NCBI GenBank assembly: GCA_025174535.1
Contig: JALBUN010000045.1
Location: 310,001-374,000 of the forward strand
Length of the DNA stretch: 64,000 nt
Reading direction: 5' to 3'
From: Cantharellus purpuraceus
Taxonomy: Eukaryota > Basidiomycota > Agaricomycetes > Cantharellales > Hydnaceae
The position numbers were made by a program, and so were the translations under genes. The notes beneath the pieces were generated by a model. The model saw nothing but the letters and a program-made list of their open reading frames with translations. It was not told the DNA's origin and did no database searches. Position 1 is the stretch's first letter, and each line of letters opens with the position of its first letter. Positions 34,438 to 45,799 of the stretch are shown piece after piece.

Positions 34438-37035
34438 TCATGTCCGTGGACTGAATAGGTGAGACGGTTGGGTGCAGTCAGAGTTATACTGGGGGTCTGG
34501 AGACATATAAAAGGAGGGGCATGTTTGAGGTCTTATCCTCAACGATGTCAAACTCCTTAGCAAACATGAGTGTGGCCAAGCTCGAGCAGCTGCTCCTGGC
34601 CTGATGGAAGGAGGAGGAGGAGGAGGAGTGGAGATGGAAGGAGGAGGCAGAGGCAGAATGGAGATGGAAGGAGGAAGAAGCGAAGGCTGAGCAAGCATGT
34701 AGGTCATGGAGCTGGCAGCCATGATGGAGGCCACAAGGCTGAAGGAAGTGGAAGAGCAGGCACACGAGGTTGCCTTGTTGCAATCCTTGGCTTGGTGGCC
34801 AGGTTTTCCACAGAACAGGCAGAGGTTGTTGTCCATGTAGCACTGGCGTTCCTGCTGGGTAAGTTTGCCATCCTTCCCCAGCTTGGTGGAGAGGTCCAGA
34901 GTGCTCTTGCAAGCTCTGGAGCTGTTGCCGGTGCTGAAGTTGTTCTGACCAGAACTGGAAGCAGTGACGTTACCAGTGTTTCACTTCTGGCCAGAGTTGG
35001 TGGTAATCTTCTTATTGGACCCCTTGTTGGACTTTGGAGTCTTGTCTGATGATTTGTCTGATTTGTTGTTAGCCAAATTTTCATGGGAGACCTCAGATTG
35101 ACATTCCCAATAACAGGCATTGATGGATTGGGGGAGCTTGCGAAGGTTAACTAACATATCTGGTTTACCGACATGTGATATCTCATCCTTGATGCAGGAT
35201 GGGAGGCCATCGTAAAATTGGTGTTGGAGTGTGGTGTTGCCCCATTGGACCTTTGGGGCTAGCTGCTGGAAACTCACAATGTATTTTGTGATCTTGTGAT
35301 TTTCCTTCATCTGAAGTCGATTGAGTTCATTCTCAGTGTCAGCCTCAGGGTTGTAAGGACTGAAATTGGTCCGAAGTTTGGAGATGAAGTCGGAGTAGTC
35401 TTCTGACCATATCGGGTTGTCAGAGTCATCCATGAGCACTGGCTCAAAGTAGTCCAGTGTGGTGCCCTTGAGATAGGACATGGCAAAGGTGACCTTCGCC
35501 CGATCAGATGTGAATGCATCAGGGTGGTCATGGAAATTCAACCGGCATTGCACCAAGAATGGTTGGAGCTTGTGGAGCCATTGAATGGGTTGGGTTCCCA
35601 GACCTTGGTCCAGGACTTAGGAGCTTGTTGGGTATGGATGCTGCTGGCAAGCAGGGAGTGTATGGGAACTGGTTTTCCCTTAAAAAGATCTTGTTTAAAG
35701 TCCCAAAACTGTACAATTTTGCTTCATGGCCTTAAAATATCAGCATATATGTGCTGCTTTCTCTTGATTCAGGGCCATTCAAATATTCTCTATTTTTTCA
35801 TATTTTTTTGGGAATTCTCCATGCAGAAATGAGTCCACAAACTTATTGTCCTGCTGGGCAAAGTTTTGGACCCACATGGACCCACAAACCTTTGCAGATG
35901 TCAGCAGCTTCAAAGTCAGCAGAGCCACCTGATCTACTGACTCATTTTCGATCACATGGCTCATTTCAATCTCCAACCCAATCTGATCACCACTGCCAGT
36001 AAATCCTCAATATCTTGGTAACCACAGCTCCTCCTGACTCCATTTTTGGTGGAGAGTTCAATAGAAGCTGTGCTTACCCATAGCTGTGCTGATCAGCCTG
36101 GGAAACAGAGTATTTCCCAAGTTATTTGAGTAATAGTGACTCAGGTTATGACTCTTACCATGACTCATAACTATTAATAGGTAGAAGGATTAGTCAGCTC
36201 CTGTAGATACAGTATATAAGGAGGCCATTTTGCCTCTGAATAAATAACCATTTTCTACCCCATCATTTGCACATCAGTGTGACTAGAGTGACATACAGTG
36301 TCATCCTCTATATCTCAGTAACTGTTGATTGTCCAGTTCAAGGGTTGCTTACAGTTGTGTAACTGTATTCAATTGCACTTGAAGTAGTGACCATCCTGCT
36401 TTGGGCGTGAGTGTAGTATCTACCTCGCATGACTACAAATCTACAGGGTGAGATTGTCTGTTGATAGTCCTGCCATTAGTGCTCTTTGTTTAAGTCACTA
36501 GTGTGTACTGCCTTTGCAGAGCATTAGGATCTTGAACTCATGTGAAGCAGTTGCTAGACTACTTCACACATTGCTGTTACCCACTTCAGAGTGTCACTGG
36601 TTGGACAGTCAGATTCATCCACCTACTTCCTCTAGCCTTTAAGTGCATTCCCCTCTTTTTGGAATATCTGGACCCCTAAGTGTCTGTGAACTCTAGACTC
36701 TGGAAGTCTTATTCATTCCCTACTGCTAAGAAATGTATTACCTTCCTGCATATCGTCTGCGTTGACCATTACAATGGATTATAACCAAAGTACAAACGTT
36801 AAATTGTTTCTGAAGTTGTGCTGCAGTAGGATTTGATATTCTTCTCAGCTGTTCATTCACAGAATTGTGGTGATTTAGAGTTTGCCCTAACACCATAATT
36901 TTGCAGGTTCCAAAACAAGATGGCTTGTGCCAGATTTGGGGAGGGTGGAGTATTGTCCTCTTCATTGACAGCCTCTATGTGATCCATTGGTTCTTCAACG
37001 ATCTCAGGGATGGTGTCGATGCTGGGAGTGGGCAC
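34438..37035 (-). pseudogene. E3 Gag, split by LTR1e
   Basis: The N-terminal acidic part (37035-36918) contains PEIVEEPMDHIEAVNEEDNT. After LTR1e the capsid core appears: FLVQCRLNFHDHPDAF, KVTFAMSYLKGTTLDYFEP and QFYDGLPSCIKDEI. This is the standard fungal gypsy Gag (retrotransposon gag family). A TGA at 34981 (GQK/NTGN, Arg context) is followed by the zinc knuckle CLFCGKPGHQAKDC and a Ser/Pro-rich tail. The frame between 35600 and LTR1e is shifted. No pol follows before the LTR. Confidence 0.83.
35659..36917 (+). mobile_element. Solo LTR1 (copy e, short form) in E3 gag
   Basis: 1259 bp, TGTATGGGAACTGG...GGTTCCAAAACA, with TATA ATATAAGGAGG near 36213. The flanks (GGGAG and AGATG) do not match, so a small deletion or rearrangement followed insertion. 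Confidence 0.82.
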
Positions 37036-37511
37036 CTCAACAGTTTGGAATTGGTGGTGGATCGTGGCATTGGTAGGAGTGAGTACAGCAGTTCAAATAT
37101 ACTGTTACGCACTAGGTCTGATTGGGGGTCAGAGATTGGGTTGGAGTGATGGTTGAAGTCGGAGTGGGAATTGGGGTGCGTTGCAGAGGTCAGAATGGAC
37201 TTGGCTTCAGCTTATGTGCTGCGCCCTCACTAATACTGGTGTTTGAGATTTTGGGGATGGAGTATGACTTAGATAGTTAGGATCAGACTTAGGAGCTAGG
37301 CGTGATTTGATATTTGAACTGGGGAATGAAGTCCCCAGTTGGGCAACTTAAATACATATTTGAAATCTAATAATAATTACTCTGGTGATGGGTCTCCAAG
37401 GCTGATGGCCTTACATGGATATGTCTGAGTCTGATGGGGATGGATGTCTGGGTTCCTATGGTGATGCTGATGCATCAATTGGAACCAGAGGCAGATGAGT
37501 GAAATCAGCGG

Positions 37512-38913
37512 TGTCGGTTCACTTAAGGAATAGATCCTATAAGCCTGTGTGCAACAGTCCTAGCAAACAGACGGTGTGTAACACAGTTGTTCAGCACTCC
37601 AAAGATCAACCAGGGCGAGGGGTAAGTAACAGGGAAGTGGGATAGTGCTCTGTGGTTGGATGGGGATGGGAGCAAAAGGTCGGTCCCGATGGCTGATTGT
37701 GCTCTGTGACTGGATGACAATGCGGAGCCTGGTTGGGAGGTACACGAAAGCTGGTTTCAAGAGAAGCAACCTCTCAGTGGCGGAGGGAAATCTGATTGTT
37801 GAACCAAGGTGTTTTACCTCAGTGTAGAGATGATGGATTGTGATGTAGAGCGTAGAGTGTAGACTTAGAGCGTGGACTTTGACTTTAGAGCGTTGGCTGA
37901 AAACTTGTTTATTGATTCCAAAGGCAAAAACTAGTGCCCTTTTATATACAAATCCCCAGGGCACAACAACACAATATGAGGAGCAAATGATGCAATATGA
38001 TGCAAGAAATGCTGATCAAGCCAGCTGATGAAGTGTGTGAAGTTGAACTACTAATGGGGAAATCATGGAGAAATGAAACAACAGATAGGGGTAATCTTTG
38101 TAAGAATAGGGGGTGATGAGTAATAAAAGAACCAAAAATAGAACAAGGATGAGTAAGTCATGTATGAATGAATTAAAAGATGAAACAGGGGTGAGTCATA
38201 TAAAAGAACAATAGAAATGTCCACCAATACCATCTTCCCTACGGCTCTGAAGGTAAATTGACCCTGAGTCACATGAGGACTTCAGTCAGCATCCACAACA
38301 AATACTCCTTATTGTCTTAGTGATCTGTCTCCATATGGTATCCCGTTCCAAGAGTATTTGGTCCCTTTGCCTGACACGATGTAACCTGAGTCGGATTGAA
38401 GTGGGAGGATAGGTTGGCGATGGCGACTGAAATCCCACCTCACGTTCGACTCTTCTATCCGTGTTATGATATAGAGGCGAAATGTCGAGGAATGTATATG
38501 GTTCAATGGAATTGTGAAAGAATATGGGATCACCAATGGCATAAGAGACATGGTGGGGATCTTGGACGTTGAAAGAGTTTTGGAAGTATTTTGACATGTG
38601 GAGGTGGCTTAACATGCCTGTGGAGCTTGGCATATTTTTGATAGTCCTCTGTGTCCAGAGACCAGTGTGACGTATTATTAGAAGTGATGTTGGAGAGGGG
38701 AATAGAATGGGAAGCCATGTGAATGATGATGAAAGGATCGGTGTGAATAGAAGGCTGATAATGATTGATGGCAATGAAACATGAGTGACGATCGATGGCT
38801 AGAATTAGAGACTGAGGTGGAGAGGGAGTTGCGGCGCTATTTAAAAGTTGATACGAAAAGACGCTGGCGGAGTTGGACTGTCAGAGTGGTCCTCAATGCA
38901 TCCTGGCTCGTCA
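37512..38913 (-). mobile_element. F4 element, copy b
   Basis: 1402 bp, reverse orientation (TGTCGGTTC...GGCTCGTCA). The 4-bp flanks are GCGG (37508-37511) and GTGG (38914-38917), a duplication with one transition. It sits inside the right LTR2 of E3. The accessory ORF is present at 38718-38286 but shifted by a frameshift near 38540. Confidence 0.83.
38286..38718 (-). pseudogene. Broken accessory ORF of F4b
   Basis: The N-terminal part (SNNTSHWSLDTEDYQKYAKL) and the C-terminal part (YAIGDPIFFHNSIEPYTFL to IRSICCGC) lie in different frames. Otherwise it is the same protein as in F4a and F4c. Confidence 0.6.
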
Positions 38914-39341
38914 GTGGTGACAATTGGACAGATAAATGGAGATGTGATGGTTTCCAAATGGAGTGTAGATTTCATGTGTGTGGGGATCTGAGTGGATCGG
39001 ATGGGGATCTGGGTGTTAATGAATATAGTCATAACATTGCTAGCTTCTTGACAAGTACCTTCTTGACAAGTCGAACTCCAGATCCTTGATCCAGCTCCAT
39101 ACTCCAAACTCTGAAATATTGGACTGACGATCTGAGGGGGCACAACACACAAGTTGAAGCCAAGTCCACTCAATCTGACTCAATAGTTATTGTCATTCTG
39201 TCTCCAGTTGAACTGAAACAGTAAAGTCCCTACCTCTTCTTCACTAGCAGCCAAACTCCAGTTATTCCCTTTGAACCCCAAGTTTTCCAGCCCTTAACAA
39301 CATTGCACAACCAATATACTTGGTTGAGTTCTGTGTAACAG

Positions 39342-39832
39342 TGTGAACTGAGATACCAATTTACAGATGGGAGGTCAGAACCTGGATTGGAGTCAGAGTT
39401 GGAGTCAGGGTGTGTCATGGTGTTGGAACAGACTTGGCTTCAGCTTATGTGCTGCACCCTCACTAATATCTGTGTCCAAGATTTCAGAGGTGGAGTATGA
39501 CTTGGATAGTTTGGATTGGACTTAGGAGCTAGGCATGATTCAATATTTGAACTGGGGAATGAAGTCCCCAGTAGCACAACTTAAATACATATTTGAAATC
39601 TAATAATAATTACTCCAGTGATGGATCTCCAAGGCCAATGGCCTTATGTGAATATGTTTGAGTCTGATGGGGATGGATGTCCAGTTCCTATGGTGATGCT
39701 GATGCATCAGTGGACTGGGGATGGATGGGCAGAGTCACAATGATGATCAGACAGACTATGGGAGATGTATGGTTTCCAAATGGAGTATAGATTCCATATG
39801 CATGGGGATCTGGGCATTAATGAATAATAACA
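39342..39832 (-). repeat. Diverged LTR2 copy d
   Basis: Clear LTR2 homology from about 39390 (CAGCTTATGTGCTGCACCCT, CTGGGGAATGAAGTCCCCAG) to ATAATAACA at 39832. The left 40 bp are strongly diverged, so the start is uncertain. It abuts the outer end of the Z LTR. Confidence 0.65.
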
Positions 39833-39863
39833 ATACACCTGAATATGACTCACCTGTCCTGTA

Positions 39864-40128
39864 TGTTGGGAATACAGCCATTATGTAAGCCCATACAATG
39901 GTCCATGCACTCAGCACCTGCTGCCTGGCAGGATATATAAACACATAGAAGTTTTCACTCCACCTCAGTGAAGGAATATCACTGAGGTGGTACATAGTCA
40001 TTTCACTTATGATAGATTGGTATTAACGCACACTAGTTATCATGCTAGGTAATTAGTTCGATGTATACTGAGTGAAGGAATATCACTGAGGTGTTATCAC
40101 ACTAGTCCATCGCACATTGGTTGCTACA
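39864..40128 (+). repeat. 5' LTR of copia A
   Basis: Starts TGTTGGGAATACAG, has a TATA box GATATATAAAC (near 39933) and ends TTGCTACA directly before the primer-binding site. About 265 bp. No matching 3' LTR is present, so the start is inferred from the TG and spacing. Confidence 0.65.
39961..39989 (+). promoter_or_regulatory. Perfect hairpin in the copia A leader
   Basis: CACCTCAGTG and CACTGAGGTG form a 10-bp stem around a 9-nt loop, about 20-30 bp after the TATA box. The 3' arm with its upstream context (GTGAAGGAATATCACTGAGG) recurs at 40074-40093. Confidence 0.65.
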
Positions 40129-40140
40129 GGTTATGGGCCC
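40129..40140 (+). promoter_or_regulatory. Copia A primer-binding site (tRNA-iMet anticodon type)
   Basis: GGTTATGGGCCC immediately follows the LTR. Its complement GGGCCCATAACC equals the anticodon stem-loop of eukaryotic initiator tRNA-Met. This is how half-tRNA-primed copia elements start reverse transcription. The same site is present in copia B and copia D. Confidence 0.7.
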
Positions 40141-41100
40141 TGCCGAACCAACTCAGCTGAACTCTACCAAGTCCTTCACCATACCCAAACTAGCCCTGGA
40201 TGGGTCCAATTGGGTAACCTGGAAAAGCCAAATGCTTGCCGTTCTGGCTTCTAGTTGCGGTGTAATGCAACACATACAGGGGATGGCCAGGGTCCCAGCC
40301 CCCCTCCCCGAGAACATCGCCACGCTCGTCCTGACAGCTGAAAAGGAGGAGAAGCTTGAGAAGCTTGAGCGGCAATGGGATGACTATAACCAGCGAAGTG
40401 CAAGGATGATGCAAATATCTGGATGCATCTTGAAAACCTAATGAAGACTCAGGAACAACTCACCAGCATGGGCAATGGGCTCACCAACACTGAGCTAGTC
40501 ACCCTCATTCTCAGATCACTCCCAAAGTCCTACTGCCCCCTCATAAATGCCATATCAATGTCCGCTAGGCATGTGAATGTTGAGCTCCAACCCGCTGTCA
40601 TAGTTGAGTCACTACTTGATGAAATTTGACCAACTCTCCATTGAGGAACAACAACTCAAATCAACAGAGAATGCACTCACAGCCAAAGGGAAAGGATGCA
40701 ACCGAGGGAATGGCATGAACCAAGGATCCAACAGCTCAAAGTCAGATGTGGAATGCTGGAACTGTGGCAAGAAAGGGCACATCAGATCAGAGTGCAGGTC
40801 CAAGAAGAAAAAGGGCAAGGCTATGGATGGCAAGAAAAGTGAAGTCTTATCGGCTGCTTTGACAGGCTGTGGTTTGATCTCGGTGAATTGTGTGAATCAG
40901 TGTTTGTCAGGTGACATGTGCCTGGATGCACCCGAGTCATACACATCGAATCCCTGTCCTGTGAGTCTCACATTTGGGCATGATAGCTCTTCTCCAGCAA
41001 ATGTTGTAGTAAATGCATGGTCATCATTGCTGGCCACCACATTGGATGATTCAATGCTGTTGGTGTGGGATCCCTATGAGTCATGATACTGAATGGAAAC
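40133..41100 (+). pseudogene. Copia A gag and protease region, decayed
   Basis: Gag starts soon after the primer-binding site (KSFTIPKLALDGSNWVTWKS), with the copia capsid pattern and a KLEKLERQWDDYNQRS helix. Frameshifts occur near 40430 and 40620. The CCHC knuckle is CWNCGKKGHIRSEC followed by a basic run. The protease region is hardly recognisable and has many stops. Confidence 0.75.
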
Positions 41101-41745
41101 CGGTCCACAGAGGTCACACTCAAAGATGTACTGTACTGCCCCAACTTAGTGTTCACCCTGATATCCCTCGCATGATGCGATCTCACAGGCTACTTGGCAA
41201 TGCTGAAGGACAAGAAGTGCTGCATCTGAGATACACATGGAATGACTATAGGACTGATCCTACTTGTCAACGGACTGTACCAAGTAGATCATCAAGGCCA
41301 CTTACCGAGTACTGCAAGCGCCACCAGCAAACCAATATCATTGGATGAACTGCACTGTTGCATGGGTCACATATCCCCACAGGTTGCAAAACGGTTGATA
41401 TGGGATAAGATTGTCACCGGAATAGACCTGGACATGTCAAGCGAACCTTCTTTTTGCAATGCCTGCGTGAAGGCAAAGTCAGCTAGGAAACCCATACCAA
41501 AAGAGCGTATCAATGACCACTCTGGCAAACTTGGTGATAAGGTCCACTCAGACATATGGGGACCAGCAAAACCCAGAAGCTATAACCAAAAGGAGTACTT
41601 CGTCAGCTTTACAGATGACCATACACTGTGGACACACCTAAATACCATAGAGAAGAAGAGTGAGACACTGAAATGCTATACCAAATATGAGGCCTGGATG
41701 GAAACACAGCACGGGGTCAGGATTAAACAGCTGCAAAGTGACCGA

Positions 41746-43171
41746 TGACGGGCCAGGACGCATCGAGGACGTATATCGAACCACTCTGACAGTCCAACCC
41801 TGCCAGTGTCTTTTCGTATCAACTTTTAAATAGTGCTGCAACTCCCTCTCCACCTCAGTCTCTAATTCTAGCCATCAATTGTCACTCATGTTTCATTGCC
41901 ATCAATCATTATCAGCCTTCTATTCACACTGATCCTTTCATCATCATTCATATGGCTTCCAATCCTATTCCTCTCTCCAACATCACTTCTAATAATACAT
42001 CACACTGGTCTCTGGACACAGAGGACTATCAAAAATATGCTGAGCTCCACGGGCATGTTAAGCCACCTCCACATGTCAAAATACTTCCCAAATTCTTTCA
42101 ACGTCCAAGATCCCCACCATGTCTCTCCTATGCCATTGGCGATCCTATATTCTTTCACAATTCCATTGAACCATATACATTCCTCAGCATTTCACCTCTA
42201 TATCGTAACACGGATAGAAGAGTCGAACGTGAGGTGGGATTTCAGTCGCCATCGCCAACCTATCCTCCCACTTCAATCCGACTCAGGTTACATCGTGTCA
42301 GGCAAAGGGACCGAATACCCTTGGAACGTAATACCATATGGAGACAGATCACTAAGACAATAAGGAGTATTTGTTGTGGATGCTGACTGAAGTCCTCATG
42401 TGACTCAGGGTCAATTTACCTTCAGAGCCGTAGGGAAGATGGTATTGGTGGACATTTCTATTGTTCTTTTATATGACTCACCCCTGTTTCATCTTTTAAT
42501 TCATTCATACACGACTTACTCATCCTTGTTCTATTTTTAATTCTTTTATTACTCATCACCCCCTATTCTTACAAAGATTACCCCTATCTGTCGCTTCATT
42601 TCTCCATGATTTCCCCATTAGTAGTTCAACTTCACACGCTTCATCAGCTGGCTTGATCAGCATTTCTTGCATCATATTGCATCATTTGCTCCTCATATTG
42701 TGTTGTTGTGCCCTGGGGATTTGTATATAAAAGGGCACTAGTTTTTGCCTTTGGAATCAATAAACAAGTTTTCAGCCAACGCTCTAAAGTCAAAGTCCAC
42801 GCTCTAAGTCTATGCTCTACGCTCTACATCACAATCCATTAGCTCTACACTGAGGTAAAACACCTTGGTTCAATGATCAGATTTCCCTCTGCCACCAAGA
42901 GGTTGCTTCTCCTGAAACCAGCTTTCGTGTACCTCCCAACCAGGCTCCGCATTGTCATCCAGTCACAGAGCATGATCAGCCATCGGGACCGACCTTTTGC
43001 TCCCATCCTCATCAAACCACAGAGCACTATTCCACTTTCCTGTTACTCAGTGCTACCTCTACCCCTCGACCTGATTGATCTTTGGAGTGCTGAACAACTG
43101 TGTTACACACTGTCTGTTTGCTAGGACCGTTGCGCGCAGGCTTATAGGATCTATTTCATAAGTGACCGACA
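41746..43171 (+). mobile_element. F4 element, copy c
   Basis: 1426 bp, TGACGGGCC...GTGACCGACA. The flanks CCGA (41742-41745) and CTGA (43172-43175) form a 4-bp duplication with one transition. Inserted between the second Asp and the GGEY of copia A integrase. Confidence 0.85.
41952..42386 (+). CDS. 144-aa ORF inside F4c
   Basis: Intact homologue of the F4a ORF, same length, with scattered substitutions. It shares WSLDTEDYQKYAEL, YAIGDPIFFHN and the C-terminal RSICCGC. It lies upstream of the F4c TATA box. See the F4a entry and the gypsy 1 third ORF. Confidence 0.6.
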   Translation: MASNPIPLSNITSNNTSHWSLDTEDYQKYAELHGHVKPPPHVKILPKFFQRPRSPPCLSYAIGDPIFFHNSIEPYTFLSISPLYRNTDRRVEREVGFQSPSPTYPPTSIRLRLHRVRQRDRIPLERNTIWRQITKTIRSICCGC

Positions 43172-43592
43172 CTGAGGAGGAGAGTACTTATCTAGCGAGT
43201 TCACGGCACACCTGAAGTCAAAGGGAACAGTGAGGAGCCTTACCGTACATGACACCCCCAAAGAGAATGGTGTGGCAGAGAGATTGAACCACACCCTCCT
43301 GGAGCACGCACATGCCATGTTGATGGCTGCCAACCTACCAAAGACCTTATGGCCAGAGATGATCCACCATGCAGTCTGGCTCAAGAACCGCACCGCTACA
43401 TGTGCATTAAACAGGAAGACTCCATTTGAGATGGTATACAAACACATACCTGACCTCACCGGATTGCCAGAATGGGGCACAAAAGTCCATGTGCTCCACT
43501 TGGACCAAGGGAAGCTGGAGCAGAGAATTGAAGAAGGACGCTGGATGGGTTATAGTGGTGAGAGCAAAGGGCACTGAATTTACTTACCTGCA

Positions 43593-44060
43593 TTGCACCG
43601 AATAAGCATTGAGCATAACATAACCTTCAACGGCACCAGGATGATTGTACCCGCCAGCCTAGAAGAGGAACCCATCAGCAAGGCCACTGCTGGACAAGAA
43701 CATGCACCAGAAGTGCCAAATCAGAACGGCAAGGACCGGCCAATCCCTGCCACTGACACTCTACCTGAAACCCCAGTCTCAATGTCCAATCCAAAAGCAG
43801 CTGAAGACAGGAGGTCACTTGCCGACCCACTTCAGGGATTTGAGAATCCAGAGTCCATACCAGAACAAGGACATGGGCAGCGAGTATGCAAGCCCAGCGC
43901 ATACATCTATGACATCATGGAGGGGTGAGGAACAGCCCTCAGGCGGATGAAAGATTCCATGCTCCCACAAGGCATGCCAGCACCAAGGGAGGACCCACCC
44001 ACTGCTGCTATAGCACACATCAGTCATGTGGAAGATGAGGCAGAGATTGAGGGGGAGTCT
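43593..44060 (+). pseudogene. Copia A pol linker between integrase and RT
   Basis: Hydrophilic, Pro/Glu-rich frame (HRISIEHNITFNGTRMIV onwards) with a stop near 43928. It runs to the copia B insertion at 44060/44061. The continuation is at 54300. Confidence 0.65.
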
Positions 44061-44425
44061 TGTAGGAAGTTGAAGCGCAGCGAAGCTGTAGTGTAAACTC
44101 AGTCTTGTATCAATCGAAGACTTTATTGTCATCTAACCTGTAGTGTAAACTGTACTAGAGTTAGACAAGTAACAATAGATAGAAAATGTAACAAACAAAC
44201 CTCAGTCTCGTATCAATCAAAGACTGAGGTATACTGAAGAGTACTATGCTACTTAAATACACTAGAAATCCCCCCTATATGGATCCAGGCTCCTGCTGCA
44301 GATCCGACCCTTGGAACAGCATTATGAATGCTGTTCCAGTGTAACAAGGGTAAGCTTGTTATAGTTTTGTCAGGGTTATGGACCATAGTGGACCCGCTTA
44401 TACAACACATGTTCGTGTTGCAACA
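44061..44425 (-). repeat. 3' LTR of copia B
   Basis: 365 bp, about 99% identical to 53930-54294. Confidence 0.94.
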
Positions 44426-44432
44426 CACCCAC

Positions 44433-45041
44433 TCACTGCGTGTCCAATCCATTCTGATGAAGACCCATCCCACGTACAAAAGTGACAAATTTCACCTTTG
44501 GAAGTCCTTTGGTAAGTATGTCTGCAGTTTGTTCGCCAGTAGGCACATATATTGGAGTTAATTTGCCATCCTCAATCTTTTCGCGTATGAAGTGATAGCG
44601 AACGGCGATGTGCTTCGTCCTGTTATGAAACTCTGGGTTCTTCGCGAGTGTGATGGCGGATTGATTGTCAATGTAAAGGGAAGTCGGTGAGTCTTGAATT
44701 TGTCCTATTTCTGATAAAAACATCCTGAGCCACATGACTTCTTTTGCAGCATGTGCGCCGGCCATATACTCGGCCTCCGTACTTGATTGCGCTGTTGAGC
44801 TCTGCTCCAGCTGATTGTGCCACCGCATAACAGGAACACATAGCCTGTAATTGAACGCCTGTCGTTCTTGTCGGCTGCCCAGTCTGCGTCGACGTATCCG
44901 GTGAGTGCTGCATCGCCTTTCTTTCCATCAAAAACAATGCTAACATCTCCATTTCCTCGTAGATATCGGAATACGTGCTTGAGTGCGGTCCAGTGTGCTA
45001 CACCTGGATTTGCGCTGAACTGGCTTAGCACACCCACTGCG
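44433..45041 (-). pseudogene. Copia B RNase H and C-terminal RT
   Basis: After copia C the frame resumes with AVGVLSQFSANPGVAHWTAL. It continues to the RNase H motifs (GYVDADWAADKNDRRSITGY; SSTEAEYMAGAHAAKEVMWL; LYIDNQSAITLAKNP; HIAVRYHFIRE; ADILTKGLPK). A frameshift lies near 44820. The end of pol directly adjoins the 3' LTR. Confidence 0.88.
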
Positions 45042-45046
45042 TGTGC

Positions 45047-45792
45047 TGTTGAAAAAAAAAAATTTCGCCTTGCTGGGGGTGTGTGGAGAGTAGATTTCGA
45101 ATAGAGACAGAGGGAGTGATGGGAACTGGATGTATGCGTAATCGAATTGAAGATATACTTGAGTAGTATCTTCCTACGAAGTCTGATGGGATTTGGTGTG
45201 ATCTTCGTCTAGATATCGACAATTTGAGCAGGGATCAGGAGCGGATGATTCGAACAAGAGTAAATGCTTAATAGAAAATCAACCAGTGGAGCTTAGGCTT
45301 CGCAAACTGGGATTAGAATATATGTTGCAATACTCTGGAGAAGTATGCAAAAGATAGTAGAAATACGCGTTCGTTCTGGAGTTATTCCAGAAACGAGTAG
45401 TTCAGACATAGACAACAGAAACAGGTGAGAGGAAATTCTCTAGTCTATTGCATATCTAGCTAGGCGTGTTTTATACAAGATATGCATGCTAATAACTCGT
45501 GATAAAAGTTCTGTGTCATTTGAAACATGGGAAAGAAACTTGTGATAAAAACGAAATGGGGGGTGGAGCCAATAGGGAAAAAATGACGAAATAAAATATA
45601 AAAGAAATATAGGAGAATGATCTGATGTGTGTGGAGCTTACAGGGGCTTCTCCTCTTCCCTCCTAACCATTTCCCCTCGCTTTCCTACCTCCCCCTCAAC
45701 CTCCTGAGCCTCCTATGTGCTCCTATTCCTCCTATCCCCTCTGTTCCCCCTCTGTTCCCCTCTCCCCTAGAAGTCTGGTCTTCCAAATAACA
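45047..45792 (-). repeat. 3' LTR of copia C
   Basis: 746 bp. On the minus strand it runs TGTTATTTGG...TTTTTCAACA. A GAGGGGGCG polypurine tract precedes it (plus 45793-45801). It is related to the solo LTRs at 57160-57932 and 62705-63453. Confidence 0.9.
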
Positions 45793-45799
45793 CGCCCCC

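Larger units (their letters stand above)
33892..39036 (-). mobile_element. E3: two-LTR, gag-only gypsy-type element
   Basis: LTR2 copies at 33892-34403 (512 bp) and 37103-39036 (528 bp net). The outer flanks are identical: TTGCT at 33887-33891 and 39037-39041, whereas the inner flanks differ. The copies are therefore the two LTRs of one insertion. The interior, 1.4 kb net of LTR1e, encodes only Gag on the minus strand. No protease, RT or integrase is present. It has been hit by LTR1e and F4b. Confidence 0.88.
37103..39036 (-). repeat. LTR2, right LTR of E3, split by F4b
   Basis: TGTTACGCACTAGG...AGTCATAACA; 528 bp net after removing F4b and its 4-bp duplication. Confidence 0.87.
33557..39340 (-). 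repeat. 5' LTR of element Z, split by E3
   Basis: On the minus strand it begins TGTTACACAGAACTC (39340) and ends near TTGGTGTTACA (33557) or ten bases later. About 634 bp net of E3 and its duplication. TATA-like CAATATAAAAGAAGG (near 33690-33704) precedes the gag. Ends are approximate because TGTTACAGGATGTAACA is palindromic. Confidence 0.65.
41242..43577 (+). pseudogene. Copia A integrase, split by F4c
   Basis: The pre-integrase zinc region (CMGHISPQVAKRL ... CNACVKAKSARK) leads to the catalytic core: VHSDIWGP with the first Asp, then KQLQSDR at the F4c junction, resuming at 43176 as GGEYLSSEF. The glutamate motif ENGVAERLNHTLLEH follows. Frames join exactly when F4c and one CCGA copy are removed. 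A TGA near 43577 follows the core. Confidence 0.85.

Noticed and set aside
34570..35049. 159-aa Arg/Gly-rich plus-strand ORF
   Set aside because: Antisense to the E3 Gag zinc-knuckle and Ser/Pro tail; composition is a by-product of that low-complexity region.
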